Counted from the first letter of the stretch, positions 42,033 to 53,023 are shown. The stretch: 64,000 bases of DNA from Brevibacterium rongguiense (GCF_009857845.1 NZ_WWEQ01000009.1:1-64000), one strand, 5' to 3'. The notes: generated from the sequence alone by a model not told the origin. Numbers and translations are program-made.

Positions 42033-43409
42033 TCAGCGGTTCTTGTAGTAGAGCTGCTTGTTGCAGAACTCGTCCATGGCCAGCGGGCCCAGCTCGCGGC
42101 CCACACCGGAGCGCTTGACGCCGCCGAAGGGCAGGAACTCGCGGGTCTGCTCCGGGCCGTTGAGGAACACCATGCCGGAGTCGATCTGGCTGCCCACGCG
42201 GTCCGCGCGCTCGAGGTCCGTGGAGAACACCGCCGAGCCCAGGCCGAAGGGCGTGTCATTGGCCAGCTCGACGGCCTCCTCGTCGCTCGAGACCTTGTAG
42301 ACGATGACGGCCGGGCCGAACAGCTCCTCGTAGTACCCGCGCATCCCGGGCTTGACGTCGGTGAGCACGACCGGCTGCACGTAGGCGCCGGGACCGTCGT
42401 AGGCCTGGCCGCCGGCCAGCAGCGTCGCGCCCTCGGAGACCGTGTCCTCGACCTGCTCGACGAATCGGTCCTTCGCCGCCACGGAGGACAGCGGGCTCAG
42501 GCCCTCCGGGTCGGCGTAGGGATCCGCGGGCGCGGTCGCCTTCGCGGCCTCCGTGATCGAGGAGACGAAGTCGTCGTAGATGTCATCCATGACGATCATG
42601 CGCTTGGGCGAGTTGCACGCCTGGCCCGTGTTGCCCATGCGGGTCTTGAACAGGGTCTCCGCGGTCTTCGCCACGTCCTCGGAGTCGAGCACGACGTAGG
42701 GGTCCGAGCCGCCCAGCTCCAGCACGACCTTCTTGAGGTTCTTGCCGGCCTCGGCCGCCACGGAGGCGCCCGCGCGCTCCGAACCGGTCAGCGAGACGCC
42801 CTGGTTGCGGGGGTCGGGCAGGATGATGTCGGAGATCTGCTCGTTCGTCGCGTAGATGTTGATGTAGGCGTCCTGGGGCACGCCGGCCTCGTGGAAGATC
42901 TCCTCGATGGCCTGCGCCGAGCGGGGGCACTGGGGCGCGTGCTTGAGCAGGATCGTGTTGCCCAGCGCCAGGTTCGGGGCGGCGAAGCGGGCCACCTGGT
43001 AGTAGGGGAAGTTCCAGGGCATGATGCCCAGGATCGAGCCCACCGGCTTGCGCAGCAGGAACGCGTCCGCGTTCTTGGGCCCGCGCAGCGGCTCGTCCTC
43101 GATGAAGGCCTGCGCGTTGTCCGCGAAGTACTTGAAGATGAGCGAGCACAGCGCGACTTCGCCCTTGCCCTCCGGGACCGCCTTGCCCATCTCGAGCTTG
43201 ATGATCTCCGCGAGCTCCTCGGCGCGCTCGGAGTAGATCTCCGCGACCTTGGCGAGCGCCTTCGTGCGCTCCTCGACGGGGGTGGCGCGCCAGGAGGAGA
43301 ACTCGCTGTGGCTGCGGCTCAGCGCATCCTTGATCTGGTCATCCGTGGCCGTGGGGAACTCCTCGACGAGCTCGCCGTTGGCGGGATTGACGACCTGGTA
43401 TTTCGACAT
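42033..43409 (-). CDS. Succinate-semialdehyde dehydrogenase-type aldehyde dehydrogenase
   Basis: A 458-residue NAD(P)-dependent aldehyde dehydrogenase. The catalytic glutamate is Glu231 (VLELGGSDP) and the nucleophile is Cys265 (GNTGQACNSPKR). Other blocks are IMPWNFPYYQ, VSLTGSERAGASVAAEAGK (coenzyme binding), EELFGPAVIVYKV and FGGVKRSGVGRELG. It fits the GabD/Sad group of about 450-460 residues that oxidise succinic semialdehyde or similar short aldehydes. The ATG at 43409 has an AAGG-type site. No gabT or transporter stands beside it, so the physiological aldehyde is uncertain. Confidence 0.9.
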   Translation of the reverse strand: MSKYQVVNPANGELVEEFPTATDDQIKDALSRSHSEFSSWRATPVEERTKALAKVAEIYSERAEELAEIIKLEMGKAVPEGKGEVALCSLIFKYFADNAQAFIEDEPLRGPKNADAFLLRKPVGSILGIMPWNFPYYQVARFAAPNLALGNTILLKHAPQCPRSAQAIEEIFHEAGVPQDAYINIYATNEQISDIILPDPRNQGVSLTGSERAGASVAAEAGKNLKKVVLELGGSDPYVVLDSEDVAKTAETLFKTRMGNTGQACNSPKRMIVMDDIYDDFVSSITEAAKATAPADPYADPEGLSPLSSVAAKDRFVEQVEDTVSEGATLLAGGQAYDGPGAYVQPVVLTDVKPGMRGYYEELFGPAVIVYKVSSDEEAVELANDTPFGLGSAVFSTDLERADRVGSQIDSGMVFLNGPEQTREFLPFGGVKRSGVGRELGPLAMDEFCNKQLYYKNR

Positions 43410-43788
43410 CGCGAACCTTTCGATAGCGGGTGGGGAACTGCCGGGGCGGCACTGCCCGAACCGGGATTCCGCATGGCACCGTCCTGCCCGTCACGCTATT
43501 GCCTGCGCTCGGCTCCTCACAAGGGGCGCGCGCTTGGAGTTCACTGGCGGCGCGCTCGCCGGTGCCGAGGTGCGGGCGAGGGCGCCTCGGGGCACCGTGG
43601 GCGCGGTTCGGGCGCATCTCTGGCGCGAGACTCGGGCACACCCTGGGCGCGACTCGAACGCACCTTGGGCGCACCTCGGGCGCGGTGGGCGGGCCGGCCG
43701 CGGTACCGTGGCGCACAGGGCGGCACGGGCCGCCCGACGCACAGCCAGCCGGCGGGTTCACCCCCGCCCCAGCCGCCGAGGAGCCGCC
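43410..43788. other. Intergenic region with 22-23-base tandem repeat
   Basis: No gene is seen in this 379-base stretch. Units beginning at 43621, 43644 and 43666 share TGGCGCGA(G)CTCG-like cores with a 22-23-base period (43621-43687). The rest is GC-rich sequence, with the dehydrogenase promoter presumably near 43410-43500 and a GAGGAG site for the next gene at its right end. Confidence 0.5.
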
Positions 43789-44145
43789 ATGAGCGCATCG
43801 ACCGAGGAACTCGCCCGCCGCTACTACGCCACCGTCGATGCCGGCGATCCGGACGCCACCGCGGACCTCTTCGCCGCCGACGGCAGCTACGACCGGCCGG
43901 GCTACGACACGATGGTCGGCGAGGCCATCCGCTCGTTCTACAAGGGCGAGCGCGTCATCGACTCCGGGGCGCACACCATCGCGCAGGTGATCGTCGACGG
44001 CGATCGCGCCGCCGTGCACGGGACCTTCGACGGCGTGCTCAAGTCCGGCGCCGAGGCGCACGAGGGCTTCGCGGACTTCTTCCAGTTCGACGCGGACGGC
44101 CTCATCGCCAATCGCCGCAGCTTCTTCTACCGCGCGGCGGTGTAG
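43789..44145 (+). CDS. SnoaL-like (NTF2-fold) protein
   Basis: 118 residues. STEELARRYYATVDAGDPDATADLFAADGSYDRPGYDTMVGEAIRSFY is the typical opening of the SnoaL/ketosteroid-isomerase-like NTF2 fold, followed by the strand DRAAVHGTFDGVLKSG and the closing FFQFDADGLIANRRSFFY. Such small cone-shaped barrels serve as isomerases, cyclases or ligand-binding modules, so no reaction can be named. ATG 43789 has GAGGAG nine bases before it. It is monocistronic by position. Confidence 0.82.
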   Translation: MSASTEELARRYYATVDAGDPDATADLFAADGSYDRPGYDTMVGEAIRSFYKGERVIDSGAHTIAQVIVDGDRAAVHGTFDGVLKSGAEAHEGFADFFQFDADGLIANRRSFFYRAAV

Positions 44146-44283
44146 AGCCCGGGCGCCGGGCCCGGCACCTCGGCTCGGCAGCGCCCCGGGCGGCCGCGCC
44201 TCGCGGATCCGCGCCCCCTGCTGCTAGTCCTCGGGTGACTGCGCCTTCCGGATGCTGCGCCCCGGGCGGCTGCGCCTCCCCCG

Positions 44284-45573
44284 CTACTCCTGCTCCTCGG
44301 GCGAGTGCGCCCCTCGGGACCGCTCCCCCGGCTGCTGTGCCTCCAAGCGCTCTGCCTCCGCGTGCTGCGCCTCGGCCGGTGACTCCGCCCGCGCCTGCGC
44401 GGCCCGGACGTCGAGCACCCCGGCCTGGATACGGTCGCGGCGGGCGGCGAGCTCCGGGCGCGGCGGCAGCCCGTAGGCGGCTACGGCCTGCTCGACCACC
44501 GGCTTCATGCCGGCCTCCGACATGTCCGGTGCGGCCTCCTCGATCGCCGCGAAGCTGGGCCCGATGTGCTCCATGAAGCCCGCCAGACCGGCCTCTCCCC
44601 CGCCTAGGTGCATGCCCTCGAGCGGGCCCACGGCGGCCCAGCGCACGCCCAGCGAATTCGTCACGGCGCGGTCGATGTCCTCGACGCCGGCCACCCCCTG
44701 CTGGACGAGGTAGGCGGCCTCGCGCAGCACCGCGTTCTGCAGCCGGTTGCCGATGAAGCCGTGCATCTCGCGCTCGAGCACCACGGGCTCGCGGCCCAGC
44801 GCGGCGTAGATCGCGCGCGCCCGCGCCACGGCCTCGGGCGCCGTGCGCTCCCCCGGCACGATCTCGACGAGCGGCATGAGGTGCGGCGGGTTGAACGGGT
44901 GGGCGATGAGGATGCGGGCCGCCGCCGCATCGTCGAGCCGCTTGGCCAGCTGGGTGGCCGGGATCGCCGAGGACGAGGAGGCGAGCAGCGCGTCGCGCGG
45001 AGCCGCCTCGGCGATGTCGGCGAACAGCTGGGCCTTGAGCTCCGGGCGCTCGGGCCCGCTCTCCTGGACGAGGCCGGCGCCGTCGAGCGCCTCGCCCACC
45101 GACTGGGCGAGCTCGATCGACCCGGTGCCCTCCCCCGCCTGCACGGCAAGCGATTCGCGCAGCGCTTCAACCGCCGCCTCAAGGTCCGGCCGCGGGTCGG
45201 CGATGCGCACGTCCAGGCCGCAGGAGGCGAACAGCCGCGCCCATGACAGTCCGATGAGCCCCGCGCCGATCACCGCGGCGCGGCCCGTCTCGAGGAGTGC
45301 GCGCACGTCCTCGTGCCCCTGGCCGGCCGGCGCGCTATCCGCCGCCGCACCGCCGGTGTGCACCCGGTCGCCCGAGATGCCGCCCGCCCCGCGCTCGTCG
45401 CCCACGGGGCAGGCATCCCCGCCCGGGCCCGCGGCCTGCCCCGCGGGGTCGCCCTCCTGGGGATCCGGCACGGGCGGATCGAGCGCCGGGTCGAAGGCGA
45501 ACGAGCCTCCCCCGTCCGTGGGCGCACTCGTGGCTTCCGGCCGGGGGTCCGGCCCGCGGGGGTCTTCGCTCAT
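44284..45573 (-). CDS. 3-hydroxyacyl-CoA dehydrogenase-like (L-carnitine dehydrogenase/lambda-crystallin type)
   Basis: 429 residues. After a roughly 90-residue acidic, low-complexity N-terminus, AAVIGAGLIGLSWARLFASCG gives the NAD-binding GxGxxG Rossmann motif; SSSSAIPATQLAK, AHPFNPPHLMPLVEIVPGERT and the C-terminal GFIGNRLQNAVLREAAYLV are hallmark 3-hydroxyacyl-CoA dehydrogenase segments. The downstream domain (GVRWAAVGPLEGMHLGGG) is typical of L-carnitine dehydrogenase and lambda-crystallin relatives. A GTG near 45306, after a GAGG, would remove the disordered extension and could be the real start. No acyl-CoA gene is adjacent, so the substrate may be a hydroxy acid such as carnitine. Confidence 0.8.
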   Translation of the reverse strand: MSEDPRGPDPRPEATSAPTDGGGSFAFDPALDPPVPDPQEGDPAGQAAGPGGDACPVGDERGAGGISGDRVHTGGAAADSAPAGQGHEDVRALLETGRAAVIGAGLIGLSWARLFASCGLDVRIADPRPDLEAAVEALRESLAVQAGEGTGSIELAQSVGEALDGAGLVQESGPERPELKAQLFADIAEAAPRDALLASSSSAIPATQLAKRLDDAAAARILIAHPFNPPHLMPLVEIVPGERTAPEAVARARAIYAALGREPVVLEREMHGFIGNRLQNAVLREAAYLVQQGVAGVEDIDRAVTNSLGVRWAAVGPLEGMHLGGGEAGLAGFMEHIGPSFAAIEEAAPDMSEAGMKPVVEQAVAAYGLPPRPELAARRDRIQAGVLDVRAAQARAESPAEAQHAEAERLEAQQPGERSRGAHSPEEQE

Positions 45574-45717
45574 GCCCTCACACTAGCCCCGTGCCGCCGG
45601 CGCCGCGGCCGCGCTGGGCGCCCCGGTCTGTGCCCGCGGAGGCCCCCGCACACCCGCGGGCCGCACCGGCCCGTGTCTTCCTGTCCCGGTGTCCGCCCCC
45701 GGTGGCACAATGGCGGC

Positions 45718-46569
45718 ATGAGCGCCATCGATTCGCAGGTCCTTGCCGTTGCCGAAGACGAACTCGCCGCGGCCCAGGAGGCCGCCGGCATCGAGATGCG
45801 GCTCCTGCACTCCGCGCAGGAGGCCGCCGATGCCTCACTGCTCCTCGACGAGGTGTGGAACGTGGGCCAGGCCGGGACCACCGTGCTGGAATCCGGGCTG
45901 CTCGTGGCCCTCGCCCACTCCGGGAACTACGTCGCCGGGGCCTACACCGCGGATTCGGACGAGCTGATCGGTGTGACCGTCGGGTTCTTCGGGGCGCCGC
46001 TGGGCAAGGTCATGCACTCCCACATCGCCGGTGTGCGCCACGACCAGGTGGGCCGCGGGACCGGCGCGGCGATGAAGCTCCACCAGCGGCTCTGGTGCCT
46101 CAGCCACGGGATCCGCCAGATGACGTGGACCTTCGATCCGCTGATCGCGCGCAACGCCTACTTCAACTTCCACCGCCTGGGCACGAGCGCGCAGGAGTAC
46201 TTCGAGGACTTCTACGGCCAGATGCGCGACGGCGTCAACGCGGGCCAGGCCTCCGACCGCATGCTCGTCTCCTGGCGCCTGGACCGCCCCGCCCGGCGCG
46301 AGGCACTGCCGGCCGACGTCGCCGAGCGCTGCAGCCCGGCCCTCACCTGCGATGAGGCGGGCGAGCCGGTGCTGACCGAGGTGCCGCGCACGGCCGATTA
46401 CGTCTCCGCGCGCGTTCCCGCGGACATCGAATCGCTGCGCGGGGACAACCCCGAACTCGCCACCCGCTGGCGCGAGGCGCTGCGCACCGCGCTCACCGGC
46501 CTGCTGGCCGACGGGTGGGAGATCGTCGGCTTCACGCGCACCGGCGAGTACATCCTCACGCACGCCTGA
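45718..46569 (+). CDS. GNAT-superfamily acetyltransferase-like protein (COG3375 type)
   Basis: A 283-residue protein of the larger GNAT-related family. ADASLLLDEVWNVG, NYVAGAYTADSDELIGVTVGFFG and the HSHIAGVRHDQVGRGTGAAMKLHQR stretch (about 100-124) match the acetyl-CoA-binding Q/RxxGxG/A block, here VGRGTGAA. WTFDPLIARNAYFNFHRLG is a COG3375 hallmark. ATG 45718 starts the folded sequence; the frame upstream belongs to non-coding GC-rich DNA. Acceptor unknown. Confidence 0.8.
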   Translation: MSAIDSQVLAVAEDELAAAQEAAGIEMRLLHSAQEAADASLLLDEVWNVGQAGTTVLESGLLVALAHSGNYVAGAYTADSDELIGVTVGFFGAPLGKVMHSHIAGVRHDQVGRGTGAAMKLHQRLWCLSHGIRQMTWTFDPLIARNAYFNFHRLGTSAQEYFEDFYGQMRDGVNAGQASDRMLVSWRLDRPARREALPADVAERCSPALTCDEAGEPVLTEVPRTADYVSARVPADIESLRGDNPELATRWREALRTALTGLLADGWEIVGFTRTGEYILTHA

Positions 46570-46666
46570 GGCTCCACGCGCACGCCGAGCGCGCGCCCGG
46601 CCGCACGCCGACCCCATGCGCTCGGTCCCGAGCCGGCCCGACGCGCCCGGCTACGGGGCCACACCG

Positions 46667-46734
46667 CCCTGCCCGCGCCAGCCATGCTGTCCGGCTAGCG
46701 CAGCAGCGTCACCCTGCCCGCGCCGGCCATGCTG
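46667..46734. repeat. Direct repeat of 23 bases, 45-base spacing
   Basis: The 23-base unit at 46667-46689 recurs at 46712-46734 with one mismatch. It lies in the 211-base gap between converging GNAT and POT-transporter genes; nothing else is recognised there. Confidence 0.6.
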
Positions 46735-46780
46735 CCTGGGCCGCGGCAGCGGCGCCGCCCGGCCCGCGCCTCGGCGGCTC

Positions 46781-48283
46781 CTACCGGATGCCGCGCATCA
46801 TGGCCAGCAGCGGCTTGGCGATGAGCAGGATGACGACGCCCACGGCGATCGAGGCGAGCCCCAGCGTCGTCCAGTACGGGACCTGGTTGGCCTCGTCGTA
46901 GTACTCGGCGAAGACGCCGGAGAGCGCGGTGCCCACGGCCGAGGCGAGGTAGAACAGCGCGATCATCTGCGCCTTGAAGACCTTGGGCGAGAGCTTCGTG
47001 GCCAGCGAGAGGCCCACGGGGCTGAGCATGAGCTCGCCCACGACGAACAGCATGAGCACGAACGCCACGTAGAGCACCGGGGTGGCGTTGGGGCCCGCGC
47101 CGGAGAACGGCAGGAACAGCAGGTACGCCCCGCCGATCGACAAGAGGGCAAGGCCGAACTTCACCGGTGTGGAGGGCTGCCGCTCGCCCAGCTTCACCCA
47201 CAGCAGGGAGGCGAACGGCGCCAGGACGATGACCCATGCGGCGGGGATGAGCGCGATCCACGCGACGGGCGCCTGCCAGCCGAGGATCGTGCGGTTCATC
47301 CGGGTGTCCGAGTACGCGGTGAGGACGGAGAACACCTGCTGGTAGAGGGCCCAGAACACGACGGAGGCCAGGAAGAAGGCGATGAAGGACCGGGTCCGGG
47401 ACTTCTCGTCGGCGCTGACGCGGCGGTTGGAGAGGATGACCGTGAAGTAGACGACGGCGGCCAGCGCGGACACGCCCGCGGTCCACCAGGCCAGGTTGTC
47501 CGGGTTCATCGCGCCGGTCAGCCACAGCAGCGCGATCGCGCACACACCGGCGAGGACCGCGAGGACGACGAGCCACACCCGGTTGAGGGCGATGGGGTCG
47601 GGCACGAGCTGCGCGCTCTCCGGCAGGCGCTTGCGGCCGGTCAGGTAGATGCCCAGGCCCAGCGCCATGCCCACGGCCGCCGCGCCGAAGGCGATGTGGA
47701 AGCCGATCGTGTCCTGCAGCAGGCCGGTGACGAAGGGGCCCAGCAGGGCGCCCACGTTGACGCCCATGTAGAAGATGGAGAAGCCGGCATCGCGGCGGGG
47801 ATCGTTGTCCGTGTAGAGGCTGCCGACGATCGCGCTGGCCGTGGCCTTGAGCCCGCCCGAGCCCAGCGCGATGAGCACGAGGCCCACCGCCACGCCGCCG
47901 AACCCGGTGAGCAGGGCGAGCGCGATGTGGCCGAACATGATGATGAACGCCGAATAGAGGAGCACGCGCTCGCTGCCGAGCACGCGGTCGGCGATCCACG
48001 AGCCCAGGATCGTGGCGAGGAAGACGGCGCCGCCGTAGGCGCCCACGATCGCGAGCGCCACCGGCCGGTCCATGGCCAGGCCGCCGTCGGCGATCGAGGA
48101 GTACAGGTAGATCGCGAGCACGCCGGTCATGCCGTAGTAGGAGAAGCGCTCCCACAGCTCCAGGCCGAACAGCTGCGACAGCGGCAGCGGGTGGCCGAAG
48201 AAGCGCCGGTCCTGCTGGACGACCGCGTCGTCGGTGGCCGGCAGGTGCTTGAGGTGGGGCTGCTTCGAGCGGGGCTCGGTCAT
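46781..48283 (-). CDS. POT-family proton-dependent oligopeptide transporter
   Basis: A 500-residue membrane carrier of the PTR2/POT family with 12-14 helices. LWERFSYYGMTGVLAIYL (the ExxERFxYYG motif, about 43-60), GSWIADRVLGSERVLLY, GSGGLKATASAIVGSLY and FSIFYMGVNVGALLGPFVTG (the FYxxINxG signature) identify it as a di/tripeptide:H+ symporter of the DtpT type. ATG 48283 begins MTEPRSKQPHLKHLP; in-frame codons upstream translate to Arg/Ala-rich sequence and were rejected. Two hairpins lie in its 5' region. Confidence 0.93.
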   Translation of the reverse strand: MTEPRSKQPHLKHLPATDDAVVQQDRRFFGHPLPLSQLFGLELWERFSYYGMTGVLAIYLYSSIADGGLAMDRPVALAIVGAYGGAVFLATILGSWIADRVLGSERVLLYSAFIIMFGHIALALLTGFGGVAVGLVLIALGSGGLKATASAIVGSLYTDNDPRRDAGFSIFYMGVNVGALLGPFVTGLLQDTIGFHIAFGAAAVGMALGLGIYLTGRKRLPESAQLVPDPIALNRVWLVVLAVLAGVCAIALLWLTGAMNPDNLAWWTAGVSALAAVVYFTVILSNRRVSADEKSRTRSFIAFFLASVVFWALYQQVFSVLTAYSDTRMNRTILGWQAPVAWIALIPAAWVIVLAPFASLLWVKLGERQPSTPVKFGLALLSIGGAYLLFLPFSGAGPNATPVLYVAFVLMLFVVGELMLSPVGLSLATKLSPKVFKAQMIALFYLASAVGTALSGVFAEYYDEANQVPYWTTLGLASIAVGVVILLIAKPLLAMMRGIR

Positions 48284-48590
48284 GCGGGCGGTTCTCCGTT
48301 GCTCTCCAGGGCGCGGCACTGCCCCGCGCGGGTGTGCGCGGGGCAGGGGTTCGGCTGCGCACGCGCGCAGGGCCGAGGGCGGGCCGCGCTGACGCGCGCG
48401 CTCCGCCCTCGGCCGTGACATGGCCACCGCGTGGGCGGCCGCCGGTCAACGGTGAGCCACCCTACACCCGCGCGGCACCGGCACCGTTCAGGTCGGATGG
48501 GCCGGTGGTCCGGGGTGCGAGCACCGGCGCCGAGGCGCGGGGCACCGGGCGGGGGCTGCGAGGCGCGGGGTGCAGGTGGGCACGCAGCGC
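48284..48590. other. Intergenic region with two hairpins between the peptide transporter and GyrI-like gene
   Basis: No gene is seen in this 307-base gap. One perfect inverted repeat has 11-base arms (48319-48329/48336-48346) and would sit in the transporter leader, 36-63 bases before its ATG. A second has 12-base arms (48371-48382/48403-48414, 20-base loop) and could terminate the upstream acyl-CoA operon on the same strand. Confidence 0.55.
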
Positions 48591-49096
48591 TCAGCGCACC
48601 AGCGTGACGAGCTCGGTGCGCAGCCCGCGGGGATCGCCACCGGGCTGCGGCTGGTCGAGGTAGACCTCCCAGCAGGGCTGGACGGCCTCGCGGCCGGCGG
48701 CCCGGAGCTCCGCGACCAGTGCCTGCCACGCGGCGGGCAGCCCGTCGTAGCCGCCCACGTGGACGGTGCTGGCGACGGTGCCGGCCGGCAGCTCGAAGCC
48801 GCGGATCTCCACCTCCTCGTCGAGCGCGAACGGCTCCACGAGCGCGGCGCCCAGCGGCACGCCGATCTGCACGTCCACGGTCTCGCCCACCCGCGTGTAG
48901 AGCCCGTACGGGGCACCGGCGGGCTCGATGCCGCGGCCCACGAGCGCGGCGAAGAGCTGGGAGAACACGCGGTCGTAGAGCTCCGGCAGGCGGTCGAAGG
49001 CCACGTCCGCGAAGGCCGCGGCGGCGGTGGGCACCGCGGCGCACTTGGCGATCTCCACCGCCGGGCCGCCTCCCGCGCCCGCCGCCGCGGCGCGGC

Positions 49097-49100
<4 letters not shown>
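48591..49100 (-). CDS. GyrI-like/effector-binding-domain protein
   Basis: A 169-residue single-domain protein of the GyrI-like (SOUL/AraC effector-binding, SRPBCC-adjacent) family: VPTAAAAFADVAFDRLPELYDRVFSQLFAAL, YTRVGETVDVQIGVPLG, FELPAGTVASTVHVGGYDGLPAAWQALVAEL and the closing WEVYLDQPQPGGDP, which are the repeated strand-helix elements of this fold. Such domains bind small molecules or hydrolyse cyclopropanoid toxins. The GTG at 49100 overlaps the stop of the acyl-CoA ligase (GTGA), so it is the last gene of that operon and may sense or process a substrate. No DNA-binding domain is present. Confidence 0.75.
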
Positions 49101-50740
<1,640 letters not shown>

Positions 50741-50857
50741 CGCCGCTCCTTGTCTTCCGTGCCGGGTCGCCCCGGCGGTGCTGGGCTGGTGGGTGGTGGC
50801 TGGAGTGCGCAATCCCCGACCGGCGGGCTCGGGTGCGCCCGCCGCCGAGGCGCAGGG

Positions 50858-51742
50858 CTACTTGTCCGTGAACACGGGCGCGCGCTTCTCCCGGAAGGCC
50901 GCCGAGCCCTCCGCGAAGTCCGGGCTGGCCAGCAGTCGCTGCTGGCCCTCCTCCTCGCGGTCGAGGGCGGCGTCGAGGCCGCCCAGGGTGGCGGCGTTGA
51001 TCGCGAGCTCGGTGGTGCCCAGGGCCTTGGTCGGGCCGGCCGCGAAGCCCGCGGCCAGTTCGAGCGCGCGGGTGAGGTACGCCTCGGGCGCGGCGACCTC
51101 GCTGGCCAGGCCCCACTCCAGTGCGCGGTCGGCGTAGACCTTCTCCGCGGACAGCGCCATGCGCAGGGCGCGGTGGCGCCCGGCGCTGGCCGCGACGAGC
51201 GCCGTGGCGCCGCCATCGGGCATGAGGCCGATCTTGGCGAACGCGAGCATGAGATAGGACTTCTCGCTCATCACCACGTAGTCGCAGATGAGGGCAAACG
51301 AGCAGCCCACCCCGGCGGCGGGCCCGGAGACCGCGGCGATGGACGGGATCGGCAGGTCGCGGATCCGCCGGATCGCCTCGTTGATGACGTCGAGGCCGAC
51401 GCCCTTCGCGCGCGCGGCACCGTCCGCTGCACCCCCGGGGGCCTCGGAGCCCTCGGAGGATGCGCTCGCGGAGGACGCGCCGCCGCTGAGGTCGGCGCCG
51501 GAGCAGAACGCCCGCTCGCTGCCGGTGAGCACGAGGACGCGGGCGCGCGCGGCGGCGGTCTCGAGCGCCTCGAGGAGGGCGAGGCCCACGTCCCGGGTGA
51601 GCGCGTTGAGCGTCTCCGGGCGGTTGAAGGCCACCGTCATGACGCCGGCGGCGTCGAGGACGACGCGCAGGCCGTCATTCGTCGTGAGGTCCTGGGCGCC
51701 GGTGCTGGCCGCGCCGGAGGTGGGCGCATCGGGGCTCGTCAT
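50858..51742 (-). CDS. Enoyl-CoA hydratase/isomerase family protein
   Basis: 294 residues of the crotonase fold. VMTVAFNRPETLNALT, AFCSGADLSGG (first oxyanion-hole strand), IPSIAAVSGPAAGVGCSFALICDYVVMSEKS (second hole and the CxxAxxxD-like segment) and FAKIGLMPDGGATALV are canonical. A low-complexity insert of about 25 residues (GASSASASSEGSEAPGGAA) interrupts the loop after the first hole, and the N-terminal 20 residues are extended. The gene begins three bases before the stop of the preceding quinone-oxidoreductase-like gene and is followed by the acyl-CoA ligase. It likely hydrates a trans-2-enoyl-CoA. Confidence 0.88.
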   Translation of the reverse strand: MTSPDAPTSGAASTGAQDLTTNDGLRVVLDAAGVMTVAFNRPETLNALTRDVGLALLEALETAAARARVLVLTGSERAFCSGADLSGGASSASASSEGSEAPGGAADGAARAKGVGLDVINEAIRRIRDLPIPSIAAVSGPAAGVGCSFALICDYVVMSEKSYLMLAFAKIGLMPDGGATALVAASAGRHRALRMALSAEKVYADRALEWGLASEVAAPEAYLTRALELAAGFAAGPTKALGTTELAINAATLGGLDAALDREEEGQQRLLASPDFAEGSAAFREKRAPVFTDK

Positions 51743-51745
51743 CGC

Positions 51746-52780
51746 TCAGGCCTCCGTTCCGGCAGCGGTGCCGGCGGCGTCGCCGGCAGCGGGGTCACCG
51801 TCACTGGCCGCGGGGTCGCCGGGGACCAGAAGGACCTTGCCGCGCACGGCCCGGCCGTCGAGCTCGGCGAGGGCCGCGGGCGCGTCGTCGAAGCCGTAGA
51901 CGGCGTGGATGTGGGGGTCGAGGCGCCCGTCCTCCGCGTACGGCAGGAGCACCTTCCACTGGCTCTGGATGAGCGTGGGGTCCAGGCGCGAGGCCTCACC
52001 CCAGGCGACGCCGGCGACGGCGATGTTGCCCAGCAGCAGGCGGTTGACCTTGACCTCCGGGATGGATCCGGCGGTGAAGCCGAGCACCAGGAGGGTGCCG
52101 AACGGGGCGAGGGTGCGCAGCGAGTCGGTGAAGCGATCGCCGCCCACGGGATCGGCCACGAGGTCCACACCGCGCGGGAAGGCCTCCTTGACCGCGTCCT
52201 TGAAACCCTCCGCCAGCACGACGTGCTGGGCGCCCACCTCGCGGACGACCGCGGCCTTCTCCTCCGTGGAGACGACGGCGATGACCTCGGCGCCCATGGC
52301 GAGCGCCACCTGGATGAGCGCGATGCCCAGGCCACCGGCGGCCCCGTGGACGAGGACGGTCTGGCCCGGCTGCAGGCCGCCGCGCACGCGCAGGGCGAAG
52401 TCCGCGGTGAGGATGTTCATGGGGATGCCGGCCGCCGTGCGGAACGACATGGAGTCCGGCAGCGCGAGCGTGGCCGTGTCATCGGCGATCGCGTATTCGG
52501 CCCAGGAGCCCTTGCCGCCGATGAACGCCACCCGGTCGCCTACGGCGAATGCGGAGCCGGGCCCGGCCTCCTCGACGGTGCCGGCGCCCTCGGAGCCCGC
52601 GGTGTACGGCAGCTCGTGCTTCGCCTGGTACATCCCGCGGGTCTGCAGGAGCTCGGGGAACGTCACGCCGGCGGCGGCGACCCGGATGAGCGTCTGGCCG
52701 GGGCCGGGCGCGGGCCGCTCAACCTCGGCGCTCGCGACTGCCTGCGGGCCGGTGAGCTCGCTGATCTGAACGGCTTTCAT
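51746..52780 (-). CDS. Zinc-free MDR-type quinone oxidoreductase/enoyl reductase
   Basis: A 344-residue NADPH-dependent medium-chain dehydrogenase/reductase. MKAVQISELTGPQAVASAEVERP opens it; GAAGGLGIALIQVALAMGAEVIAVVST (about 143-168) is the Rossmann motif. The catalytic and structural zinc cysteines of alcohol dehydrogenases are absent, as in Qor/acryloyl-CoA reductases. The last 25 residues are Ala/Gly/Asp-rich. It is the first gene of the acyl-CoA operon and is preceded by a promoter with an operator palindrome (52911-52922). It may reduce an acyl-CoA intermediate. Confidence 0.87.
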   Translation of the reverse strand: MKAVQISELTGPQAVASAEVERPAPGPGQTLIRVAAAGVTFPELLQTRGMYQAKHELPYTAGSEGAGTVEEAGPGSAFAVGDRVAFIGGKGSWAEYAIADDTATLALPDSMSFRTAAGIPMNILTADFALRVRGGLQPGQTVLVHGAAGGLGIALIQVALAMGAEVIAVVSTEEKAAVVREVGAQHVVLAEGFKDAVKEAFPRGVDLVADPVGGDRFTDSLRTLAPFGTLLVLGFTAGSIPEVKVNRLLLGNIAVAGVAWGEASRLDPTLIQSQWKVLLPYAEDGRLDPHIHAVYGFDDAPAALAELDGRAVRGKVLLVPGDPAASDGDPAAGDAAGTAAGTEA

Positions 52781-52910
52781 GTGTCTCCTTCGACGGGGTG
52801 CGCGGTACGACGGGGTGCGCTGCACGGCTGGCCCGCTGCGCTGCGGCGGCCGTGGGGCACACGGTCGCCCGGCACGCGCGGGTGCTTGGCGCTGAGCCTA
52901 TAAGGGGTTC

Positions 52911-52922
52911 GAACGATTGTTC
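52911..52922. promoter_or_regulatory. Operator A, GAACGATTGTTC
   Basis: First of four copies of GAACGAnnGTTC. It overlaps the -35/spacer of the predicted qor-operon promoter (minus strand), about 130 bases upstream of the gene start, a position suited to repression. The wider match TTCGAACGATTGTTCAA is nearly symmetric. Confidence 0.7.
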
Positions 52923-53023
52923 AAGAAGTGGGCGGCGGCGCGCCGCTCGCCGGACGGCTCTGGGTCCGCTCCGCGGCGCCGGGAGGGGGTGGAGCCGCGG
53001 GCGCGGTAGTCTTCAATCCGCAC

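Noticed and set aside
41721-44576. 951-codon plus-strand frame opposite the aldehyde dehydrogenase
   Set aside because: It is the antisense of the dehydrogenase joined to low-complexity intergenic sequence; no domain fits.
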